Origin: JABDPF01 sp036351575
Lineage (GTDB): Bacteria > Pseudomonadota > Gammaproteobacteria > Xanthomonadales > SZUA-36
Direction of reading: 5' to 3'
DNA length: 34,711 bases
Assembly: GCA_036351575.1 (NCBI GenBank)
Contig: JAZBPJ010000031.1
Span: 1 to 34,711 of the forward strand
Shown here piece by piece: positions 24,734 to 31,416 of the stretch (position 1 is the first letter of the stretch; every line of letters starts with the position of its first letter). Under the pieces are notes generated by a model. The model was not told the DNA's origin, searched no databases, and saw only the letters and a program-made list of their open reading frames with translations. Made by a program: the position numbers and the translations under genes.

Positions 24734-25256
24734 GGAAATCACGGTCAAGCTCAGCGCAGAGGACCTGGAGCATTTCCGGTCCGCCATGCGCGACACCTAT
24801 AACGCCAAAAGTGACCTGGATGATGAAACGATCATCAACCACGCCCGGGAAACGATCACGAAGATCAGGCAGTCCGATGCCCCGGAATACATCCAGGAGC
24901 GCATCGGCAGCCTTGAGGCCCTGATCGGCCTGCTCACGGACCCCAATTGGAAGATGGCGCCCCAGGAGCGCCCCAGGGTGCTCGAGACGCTGGCTTATTT
25001 CGCCGAAACCAACGACATCATTCCGGACGAAATCCCGGGGCTGGGATACCTGGACGACGCCTTCATGATCGATATCGTCTGCCAGGATTTCGAGGATGAA
25101 CTGGAAGCCTACCGGGACTTTTGCGTCTACCGCGTGACCGAGGCCCAGCACCGGGGGCGGGACGTCTCGGAAACCGAGGGCGCCGAATGGCTGGAACACC
25201 GCCTCAGGCAGCTGCATTTGCGCAAGCACCTTTCACGAAAAGAGGGGAAAGGCTAA
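24726..25256 (+). CDS. DUF1232 (YkvA-like) domain protein
   Basis: This 176-residue protein has the DUF1232 signature LAYF...NDIIPDEIPGLGYLDDAFM at about 96-119, in which a short hydrophobic stretch surrounds the IPD/GLGYLDDA core. Function is unknown for the family. The N-terminal half is charged and helical with no signal peptide, and the C-terminal tail is very basic and acidic in alternation. The start is ATG at 24726, with AAGAGAG 8 bases upstream. A second in-frame ATG lies two codons on. It has its own promoter and ends 6 bases from the convergent methyltransferase gene. Confidence 0.75.
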   Translation: MSMEITVKLSAEDLEHFRSAMRDTYNAKSDLDDETIINHARETITKIRQSDAPEYIQERIGSLEALIGLLTDPNWKMAPQERPRVLETLAYFAETNDIIPDEIPGLGYLDDAFMIDIVCQDFEDELEAYRDFCVYRVTEAQHRGRDVSETEGAEWLEHRLRQLHLRKHLSRKEGKG

Positions 25257-25262
25257 GGGCCG

Positions 25263-25883
25263 TTACGGCGCGCAAACACGCAGGTGGAAATAGGCGAAGT
25301 GCTGCAGCTGCCCGGCGGGTGTGCGATGCGCTTCTTTCACCGTGTTCAACAACTCGAAGCCGGCGCCCAGCGCGGCCTGCAGCTTGCCGGCGCCGTAACG
25401 TTCCACCGCCAGGCCGCTGCACTTCTCGGGGCCGTCCGGGGCGAAGGTCGCGATGATGACCTGCCCGCCCGGCGGCAGGGCCTTTTGCAGAACATGCAGG
25501 TAGTTTCGGCGGTCGCTTTCCCGGGTCAGGAAATGAAAAACCGCCCGGTCGTGCCACAGGGCATATTGCCTGGAGGGAACAAACTCCGTCACGTCACCCT
25601 CGATCCAGGCCACCTGGCCCGCCTCAGCGCCCAGGCGTGACCGTGAGTGCGCCAGGGCCGCTCCCGAGATATCCATGACGCTAACGTCCGAATAACCCGC
25701 GTGCAGCAGCTGATCGACCAGCGTGGAAGCACCCCCGCCGACATCGATAATCGGCTCGTTCAGCCCGACTTCCGTCACGCGGATCATCTCCAGTGATTTT
25801 TCGGGGTGTTCCTGGAACCAGCTGACCTCGTCGGGCTGCTTTTCCCGGTACACGTTTTCCCAGTGGGTTTTCCGCTCTGCCAT
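25263..25883 (-). CDS. Class I SAM-dependent methyltransferase
   Basis: This 206-residue Rossmann-fold methyltransferase has SAM motif I IDVGGGASTLVD (about 46-57), an acidic residue in the MDISGAAL loop, and WIEGDVTEF as the next binding block. The N-terminus HWENVYREKQPDEVSWFQEHP is typical of a family of small bacterial methyltransferases annotated only by fold, related to the thiopurine and tellurite-resistance types. The substrate is unknown. I place the start at Met 25883 because the family begins with the HWENVY block, and AGGGCAAG lies about 8 bases upstream on that strand. The frame extends open to 25922 with no family support. Confidence 0.8.
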   Translation of the reverse strand: MAERKTHWENVYREKQPDEVSWFQEHPEKSLEMIRVTEVGLNEPIIDVGGGASTLVDQLLHAGYSDVSVMDISGAALAHSRSRLGAEAGQVAWIEGDVTEFVPSRQYALWHDRAVFHFLTRESDRRNYLHVLQKALPPGGQVIIATFAPDGPEKCSGLAVERYGAGKLQAALGAGFELLNTVKEAHRTPAGQLQHFAYFHLRVCAP

Positions 25884-25951
25884 TGCACACTTGCCCTGCT
25901 TGCCTGCACCGAAAAGACACACCCGGTTTCAGAACCGGAACGTTTTGAAAA

Positions 25952-26170
25952 CTAGAGGGCAAGCTCCACGATCATGTCGATCAGTTCCTGCCTGGAGATC
26001 ACGTTGTCGTGATTGCGGTCGAACTTGTTGAAGATGTCGCTGGTGAAACCGATCCCTTTTTCGTGCAGCAACTGCTCGGCGAGCGCGATGAATTCGCGCC
26101 GCGAAATAACGCCGTCCCCGTTCTCGTCAAAGACGTCAAACAGCTCGCCGACCATCTCTTCGATATTCAT
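25952..26170 (-). CDS. Small two-EF-hand protein
   Basis: This 72-residue protein is made almost wholly of two EF-hand helix-loop-helix units. Loop 1 is DENGDGVISRREF and loop 2 is DRNHDNVISRQEL, both with acidic residues at positions 1 and 12, so both could bind calcium (in loop 2 position 5 is Asn). There is no signal peptide or membrane segment, so it is probably cytoplasmic. It is a calmodulin-like minimal pair. The neighbouring CPA2 antiporter starts 113 bases away on the other strand, sharing the upstream region. Any regulatory link to it is only a guess from position. Confidence 0.82.
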   Translation of the reverse strand: MNIEEMVGELFDVFDENGDGVISRREFIALAEQLLHEKGIGFTSDIFNKFDRNHDNVISRQELIDMIVELAL

Positions 26171-26283
26171 GCGGCAAGTTTAGCGCAGCTTTCGCCACGA
26201 TTTCCCATTTTGCGAAACACTGCTTTTTTTGCCTGGCCCGCAACCAGTAAACTGGAGGGGTGTAGCTCACGGAGTTCATTTCC

Positions 26284-28002
26284 ATGCTTTCCGCGTACCT
26301 GCTCGACCTGCTTTTCCTGCTGATCGCCGCGGTGATTTTCGTGCCCCTCTTCCAGCTGGCCCGGCTCGGCACCGTGCCCGGGTTCCTGGTTGCCGGCGTC
26401 ATCGTAGGCCCCTCCGGGCTGTCCCTGATCGACAATGTCACGGAAATCGGCCACCTGGCCGAGATCGGCGTGATCCTGCTGCTGTTCGTCATCGGTATCG
26501 AGCTCAAACCCTCGCGGCTCTGGCTGATGCGGCGCCTGGTGTTCGGGCTCGGCACGCTCCAGGTCGTCATCACGAGCATCGTGCTTGGCATGCTCGGCTT
26601 CTATCTTTTTGACTTCAGCCTGCGCACGGCCCTCTTCGTCGGGCCGGCCCTGGCGCTTTCCTCGACCGCGTTCGTTCTCCAGGTGCTGGCCGATCAGAAA
26701 AGCCTGACCGGGCGGTACGGACGCGCGGCGATCTCGGTGCTGCTGCTCCAGGACCTCGCCGTGGTGCCGCTGCTCGCCCTGCTGCCGCTGCTGGCTTCGC
26801 CCGAGACGGGTTTTGGAGGGGATATCGGGCTGGCGCTGCTCGAATCCCTGTTTATCCTGGTGCTGGTGGTCGTCGTGGGACGATTTCTCCTGCATCCGCT
26901 GCTGCACCGAGTGGCCCGAGCCGGCAGCCCGGAGGTGTTCACGGCATCGGCTGTACTGATCGTTCTGGGCGCCGCGATGGTGACCGAATACGCCGGGCTG
27001 TCCATGATGATGGGCGCCTTCCTGGCGGGCCTGCTGATCTCCGAGTCGACCTACCGACAGCAGGTCATCGCGGAGATCCAGCCTTTTCGCGGGCTGCTGC
27101 TGGGGCTTTTTTTCATGACGATGGGCATGTCACTGAACCTGGGATTGCTCCTGGCCGAGCCGTTTGCGGCGCTTTCCATGCTGGTCCTGCTGCTGGTGAT
27201 CAAGATCGTCATCCTTTTCCCGCTGGCGCGTCTCTTCGGGCTGGATACCCGGATTTCGCTGGCCGTGGCGCTCCTCCTGGCGCAGTGCGGCGAGTTCGCC
27301 CTCGTGCTGTTTGCCCTGGCCGCGCAGTCCGGCCTGATGACAGGCCAGCGCTTCCAGTCGCTGCTGGTCGTGGTCCTGCTCAGCATGATGGTGACGCCCG
27401 CGCTGGCGCACATGGCCCGAAAACTCGTCGAGCACCGCGCTGACGGCGCGGCGCCCGATACCGACGAGGAGCCGTCGCCGCCGGTGGTCCTGGCCGGGTT
27501 CGGCCCGGTCGGCCATCACCTGGGCGAGATACTCAACCGCGCGGCCGTTCCCTTCGTCGCGGTGGATTTCGACCCGGCGCTCGTGTCCCGGGAGCGGCGG
27601 CGGGGCAACCCGGTCCAGCTCCGCGATGGCGTTGGCGATGGATTCCTCGAATCGCTGGGCGCGAGCACCACCCCCATGATCGTGGTGACCCTGGACGATC
27701 CCGATGAAACCCTGGAGGTCGTCTCGTCGTTGCGCAAGCACTGCCCGGATACCGCGATCCTGTCCCGGGGCCATGACCTGGAAACCAGCCGGTCCCTGAA
27801 CCGGCTGGGCGTCTCCGGGGTGGTTCCCGAAAACGTCATGACCGGCCTGGAACTGTCGCGGATGATCCTCGAGAGAATCGGCGTTACCCGGGATGCCGCC
27901 GAGAACGTGCTCGCCGGCTACCGGGACCAGCACCGGGCGCTGATCGAACAGCCCATGCCGGCCCGGCCGGGATTTCCCGGCGCTTTCGGGAGTCGTGACT
28001 GA
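26284..28002 (+). CDS. CPA2 (KefB/KefC-like) cation:proton antiporter with RCK domain
   Basis: This 572-residue protein has a membrane part of about 12-13 hydrophobic segments (about 5-385) with the CPA2 blocks VPGFLVAGVIVGP, EIGVILLLFVIGIEL, SSTAFVLQVL and LLQDLAVVPL, and a C-terminal TrkA-N/RCK nucleotide-binding domain beginning GFGPVGHH (about 407-414). It should exchange K+ or Na+ for H+ across the inner membrane, gated by NAD(H) or a similar ligand. No KefF/KefG-type partner is next to it, and a glutathione-gated role cannot be shown. GGAG (26271-26274) lies 9 bases before the ATG. Confidence 0.9.
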   Translation: MLSAYLLDLLFLLIAAVIFVPLFQLARLGTVPGFLVAGVIVGPSGLSLIDNVTEIGHLAEIGVILLLFVIGIELKPSRLWLMRRLVFGLGTLQVVITSIVLGMLGFYLFDFSLRTALFVGPALALSSTAFVLQVLADQKSLTGRYGRAAISVLLLQDLAVVPLLALLPLLASPETGFGGDIGLALLESLFILVLVVVVGRFLLHPLLHRVARAGSPEVFTASAVLIVLGAAMVTEYAGLSMMMGAFLAGLLISESTYRQQVIAEIQPFRGLLLGLFFMTMGMSLNLGLLLAEPFAALSMLVLLLVIKIVILFPLARLFGLDTRISLAVALLLAQCGEFALVLFALAAQSGLMTGQRFQSLLVVVLLSMMVTPALAHMARKLVEHRADGAAPDTDEEPSPPVVLAGFGPVGHHLGEILNRAAVPFVAVDFDPALVSRERRRGNPVQLRDGVGDGFLESLGASTTPMIVVTLDDPDETLEVVSSLRKHCPDTAILSRGHDLETSRSLNRLGVSGVVPENVMTGLELSRMILERIGVTRDAAENVLAGYRDQHRALIEQPMPARPGFPGAFGSRD

Positions 28003-28012
28003 TGCCCGCAGC

Positions 28013-28068
28013 TTGCATGGGCGCAAATCCGGGGGCCACAATAGGGTTCCATGGATCACGGCGTGATC
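28013..28068 (+). promoter_or_regulatory. Possible promoter and 15-base dyad upstream of the stress protein gene
   Basis: TTGCAT (28013-28018) and CACAAT (28037-28042) are 18 bases apart and would start transcription near 28049. A perfect dyad, GATCACG-G-CGTGATC (28054-28068), lies just downstream, a good place for a repressor. The promoter boxes are weak, while the dyad is exact. Confidence 0.35.
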
Positions 28069-28081
28069 GAGAGCGAGACCA

Positions 28082-29059
28082 ATGAACCGGTTCAGGAACA
28101 TTCTCTGCGTCATTACCACCGAGGACACGGGCACTGCCCTGCTCGAGCGGGCTCTTTCCCTGGCGCAAAAAAGCCAGGCGAAGCTGACCGTCGCGACCAT
28201 CGCCGAACACATTTCGATCGGCATGGGCATGCCTGAAGGCGGGCCGGTCTCGAGCGGCCTTCAGAAAACGGTCAAGGAAGCCGCCCGCAAAAAGCTCGAA
28301 AAGATCACCGCTCCGTTTCAGGGGCGGCACGAAATATCCTGCCGGGTACTGGTCGGCACCGCGTTTCTTGAAATCATCCGGGAAGTCCTGCGTAACGAAC
28401 ACGATCTCGTCATCAAATCCGCAGAAAACCCGGAATGGCTCGACCGGCTGCTCGGCAGCGAGGATATGCACATTCTGCGCAAGTGCCCCTGCCCGGTATG
28501 GCTCGTCAAGCCCGGCGCGCCGCAGAAATACCGCAGCATCATGGCTGCGGTCGACCTCGATAACACGAACCAGTCCGGTGAACTGAACACCAGGCAACTC
28601 CTGAACCGGGACATCCTGCAACTGGCCGGGTCGCTGGCGCTCGCCAACTTTTCCGAGCTGCACGTCGTGCACGCCTGGGAGGCGATCGGCGAGAGCGCCA
28701 TGCGGGCCGGTTTGCTGCGCATGCCCGAGGCCAGGGTCGACGCCTACGTGCACCAGGTAAAGCATCAGCGGGAATCAGAAATGGCGCGCCTGCTGAAGGA
28801 ATTGAACAATCAGCCCGGCAACCCGGTACTGGATTGCGTCGAGTACCGCGTCCACCTGGTCAAGGGACCGCCGCGCAAGACCATTCCTGCCATCGCGCGC
28901 GAAGTGCGGGCCGACATGGTGGTGATGGGCACCGTGGCGCGCGTCGGTATCCCCGGTTTCATAACGGGCAATACCGCGGAAATGATTCTTTCCCAGATCA
29001 ACAGCTCGGTGCTTGCCATCAAGCCCGAGGGGTTCAGCACGCCCGTCACGCTGGCCTAG
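28082..29059 (+). CDS. Tandem universal stress protein (UspA/UspE-like)
   Basis: This 325-residue protein contains two Usp domains. The first (about 1-150) opens NRFRNILCVITTED, and the second (about 158-318) opens KYRSIMAAVDLDN and ends with the ATP-binding type loop GTVARVGIPGFITGNTAE followed by SSVLAIKPEGF, with the G-2x-G-9x-G(S/N) pattern partly visible. The first domain has a poorer nucleotide loop (GSEDMHILRKCPCPVWLVKP), as in E. coli UspE. The likely role is cytoplasmic stress survival. The RBS is GAGAGCGAGA just before the ATG. It follows the antiporter by 79 bases with its own putative promoter. Confidence 0.88.
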   Translation: MNRFRNILCVITTEDTGTALLERALSLAQKSQAKLTVATIAEHISIGMGMPEGGPVSSGLQKTVKEAARKKLEKITAPFQGRHEISCRVLVGTAFLEIIREVLRNEHDLVIKSAENPEWLDRLLGSEDMHILRKCPCPVWLVKPGAPQKYRSIMAAVDLDNTNQSGELNTRQLLNRDILQLAGSLALANFSELHVVHAWEAIGESAMRAGLLRMPEARVDAYVHQVKHQRESEMARLLKELNNQPGNPVLDCVEYRVHLVKGPPRKTIPAIAREVRADMVVMGTVARVGIPGFITGNTAEMILSQINSSVLAIKPEGFSTPVTLA

Positions 29060-29108
29060 AGCCGCCCCCGGCCCGCGTCAAATTTCGTGCGACTCGGCGG
29101 TCAGGGGC

Positions 29109-29114
29109 TATAAT
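29109..29114 (+). promoter_or_regulatory. TATAAT box placed for a leaderless or near-leaderless transcript
   Basis: A perfect TATAAT lies only 7 bases before the ATG at 29122, so transcription would begin at about the start codon. No Shine-Dalgarno site is visible in between. The -35 region is weak (TTTCGT or TTCGTG about 19-20 bases upstream). Confidence 0.4.
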
Positions 29115-29121
29115 CCGGGGC

Positions 29122-30243
29122 ATGAGGAAATTAATCGCGGTACTGACCATTGCCCTGACGCTCGTTGCCTGCGATCGGGAAGACCAGCAAAACCCAGAGC
29201 CGCAAGCGGCCGACGTGGCGGCCGGAGAGCGTTTCGTGCAGGAACACTGCATCGGCTGCCATGCCCCGGACGGCAGCGGGCGAACGGCCGAGATACCCAA
29301 CCTGGCCGGCCAGCCAGCGAGTTACCTGGAAAGCGCGATGCAGTCGTATCGCAGCGGGGAACGCCGTCATGCCGCCCTGCAGGACCTCATTCAGCAATGC
29401 AGTGCGGCCGATGTCCGTAATATCGCGGCGTACTATGCCAGCCTGCCCCCGGTGCAACCGGGTTCCGGCACCGCGGGACTCGAGTCCGACGCGGTATACG
29501 CGGAGGGACGCTCGATGGGCGCCGCATGCGCGCGTTGTCACGGTGAACGCGGCTTCAGCACCACGCCCGGGGTGCCCAACCTCGCCGGGCAGCACCCGAT
29601 GTACCTGATCATTGCGACGCAGGAATACGCCAGCGGCGCCCGCGACAATGCCGAGAAGGAAGCGATGCTGCAGGGCCTGGATAACGTGGATATCGAAAAA
29701 ATGGCCATGTACTTTGCCGCCCAGGCGCCGGAACTGCGGGAACCGCCACCCTTCGGCAGCCCCGTCGACGGCCAGGCGCAAACGGCGGTGTGCGGCAGCT
29801 GTCACGGCGCGCGCGGCGTAAGCGGCGATCCGATGGTGCCGAACCTGGCCGCGCAGGAGCCCAATTATCTGGTGCAGGCGATCACGGCCTACCGCGACCG
29901 GAAACGCAGCCACGAAGACATGATGGCGAACAAGAGCGACGCGGAGATCGAGGACATCGCCGCGTTCTATGCCGTACAACCTGCCGGAGCAGTGATCGCC
30001 GACGACGCACGAACGACGGAAATCATCGCCAAGTGCGAACGCTGCCACGGCCGCTCACTCGGCGAGAGTTCGATGGTCGTGCCGGTATTGCATGGACAGA
30101 ATGCCGAATACCTGCTGCGCGTGATGCAGCAGTATCGCGACGGTCAGCGCGGCAGTTCGACGATGCACAAGATGAGCGCGGGTTACAACGACCGGATCCT
30201 GGCCGAAATCGCCGAGTACTACGCGACACACTCAAAGCCCTAG
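29122..30243 (+). CDS. Tetrahaem c4-like cytochrome lipoprotein
   Basis: This 373-residue exported cytochrome is made of four class-I (c4/c553-like) domains. Haem sites are CIGCH (43-47), CARCH (136-140), CGSCH (224-228) and CERCH (305-309). Each is followed by PNLAGQ-type and xYYA-type blocks. The signal peptide ends in the lipobox LVAC with Cys17, so it is probably a lipoprotein in the periplasm or outer membrane. Domain 1 lacks the Met-containing loop seen in the other three (HAALQD in place of xxMxxM), so its distal haem ligand may differ. The ATG at 29122 was chosen because it begins the signal peptide. The frame open from 28834 overlaps the stress protein gene. Its stop shares CTAG with the convergent gene. 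Confidence 0.9.
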   Translation: MRKLIAVLTIALTLVACDREDQQNPEPQAADVAAGERFVQEHCIGCHAPDGSGRTAEIPNLAGQPASYLESAMQSYRSGERRHAALQDLIQQCSAADVRNIAAYYASLPPVQPGSGTAGLESDAVYAEGRSMGAACARCHGERGFSTTPGVPNLAGQHPMYLIIATQEYASGARDNAEKEAMLQGLDNVDIEKMAMYFAAQAPELREPPPFGSPVDGQAQTAVCGSCHGARGVSGDPMVPNLAAQEPNYLVQAITAYRDRKRSHEDMMANKSDAEIEDIAAFYAVQPAGAVIADDARTTEIIAKCERCHGRSLGESSMVVPVLHGQNAEYLLRVMQQYRDGQRGSSTMHKMSAGYNDRILAEIAEYYATHSKP

Positions 30244-30995
30244 CGCTTGGCCACGTGCTCGGGCAGTTTGTAGAACCACATCTGGTAGGCGGAGACCACC
30301 CACATGGTCGCGAACGACAGGCCATTGATCACCCCCGCCACCAGCACCACCCAGGCGAACGGGCTGAACACCTTGGTGACGTACCAGCCCAGCACGTCCG
30401 CGATCACACCGGCAAACGGCGCGATTATGATCAGGTGCTTGAGCCACAGGGGCCGCAGGTACGCGTGGCTGAAAATGAACCCGACGATGAAAAAGATGAA
30501 GGTCAGCCCGAACAGGTGGATGTGGGAAACCCGCACGAGCGTGTACAGGTCCGTACCGGTGTCCTGCTCGACGGTCAGCGCGACGTTTTCGTAGCCGTCG
30601 AGGTTCGAAAGGTGCGGGTTGCTGCCGTCATGACAGCTCAGGCAATTCGCCTCGAAAATGGGTTCGATGCCGGCCTCGAAAGCACGCTTGTTGGCGCCCT
30701 CGCGGATCCAGTCCAGTACCACGACCATATCGCGTTGCGGCAACATGCCGGACATCGGTCCGCGCAGGGACTTTTCCAGCGGAGTGGTCTCGGCGCTGCC
30801 GCCGTAGGTAATCTTGATATCGTCCACCGACAGGCCGGGGCGACCGTCCGCCTGTGAGTGGGCCGCGAAAACGTAAATCGCCGCGAACAGGTAACCCAGC
30901 CCGAACGTGAGCAGGGCGCCCGTGAACAGCGTGCGCATCGTGGCCGGGAGTTCCCGGAAGTGCCGATACAGGCGATGGATGGGTTGATCGTTCAT
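30240..30995 (-). CDS. Membrane protein with one c-type haem site
   Basis: This 251-residue protein has one N-terminal membrane helix (about 21-45), a periplasmic segment with a single haem motif CLSCH (118-122) and three C-terminal helices (about 158-180, 186-209 and 212-240) containing His158 and His160 (SHIH), which could bind a second cofactor. I do not recognise a named enzyme. Similar membrane cytochrome-like proteins occur next to soluble cytochromes c in proteobacteria. It may pass electrons between quinol and the small cytochromes encoded here, which is inference. The gene lies 73 bases downstream of the monohaem cytochrome, with a strong hairpin in the gap, and no clear Shine-Dalgarno is seen. 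Confidence 0.72.
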   Translation of the reverse strand: MNDQPIHRLYRHFRELPATMRTLFTGALLTFGLGYLFAAIYVFAAHSQADGRPGLSVDDIKITYGGSAETTPLEKSLRGPMSGMLPQRDMVVVLDWIREGANKRAFEAGIEPIFEANCLSCHDGSNPHLSNLDGYENVALTVEQDTGTDLYTLVRVSHIHLFGLTFIFFIVGFIFSHAYLRPLWLKHLIIIAPFAGVIADVLGWYVTKVFSPFAWVVLVAGVINGLSFATMWVVSAYQMWFYKLPEHVAKR

Positions 30996-31010
30996 CGTGT
31001 TGATTCCGAA

Positions 31011-31035
31011 ACCCGGTCCGTATCACGGACCGGGT
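31011..31035. other. Perfect 10-bp hairpin between two cytochrome genes
   Basis: ACCCGGTCCG (31011-31020), loop TATCA, then CGGACCGGGT (31026-31035). Reading the minus strand it lies after the monohaem cytochrome stop and before the membrane cytochrome start. It is followed there by only three T residues, so it may be an mRNA-stabilising or partial termination structure. Confidence 0.6.
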
Positions 31036-31068
31036 CCGGCTCCCTCGATTTGGTCGTTAAGGACGAGT

Positions 31069-31380
31069 CTATTGCAGGGCCGCGTAGTAGGCAGCCAGGT
31101 CGGCCATGTCCTGCTCGCTCAGGTCGGCGGCGTAGTCGGCCATCATGCCGCTCGGATCGTCACGTTCGCCCGAAGCATAGGCCTTGAGTGCCGCAACGTG
31201 GGCAGCCTCGTCCATACCGGCGATGGCCGGCATTTCGTCGCCGTCGCCCTCGCCGTTGTCGCCGTGGCACATGGCGCAATCCGCGGACAGCGATTCACCG
31301 CGGGCCGCATCGCCCCCCGCCATCGCCGGCGCCGCGGTCAGCATGAGTATGAGTAAAGCGATTACTGCTTTGATGTTCAT
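31069..31380 (-). CDS. Small monohaem class-I cytochrome c
   Basis: This 103-residue precursor has a cleavable signal peptide (hydrophobic stretch AVIALLILMLTAAPAMA, cleaved near residue 21), one haem site CAMCH (35-39) and the C-terminal fold end LAAYYAAL. A Met-containing loop (DDPSGMMADYA) can supply the distal ligand. It is probably a soluble periplasmic electron carrier of the c4/c5/c553 type. GAGGAG lies 9 bases before the ATG. It sits between the tetrahaem cytochrome and the membrane cytochrome on the same strand, 36 bases after the former. Confidence 0.88.
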   Translation of the reverse strand: MNIKAVIALLILMLTAAPAMAGGDAARGESLSADCAMCHGDNGEGDGDEMPAIAGMDEAAHVAALKAYASGERDDPSGMMADYAADLSEQDMADLAAYYAALQ

Positions 31381-31416
31381 GATGCTTGTCTCCTCGCGTT
31401 GGTGCTGGTCGTGCTT

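Noticed and set aside
25229..25252. CCTTTC/GAAAGG hairpin at the end of the DUF1232 gene as terminator
   Set aside because: It has a 12-base loop, lies within the coding sequence and has no following T run.
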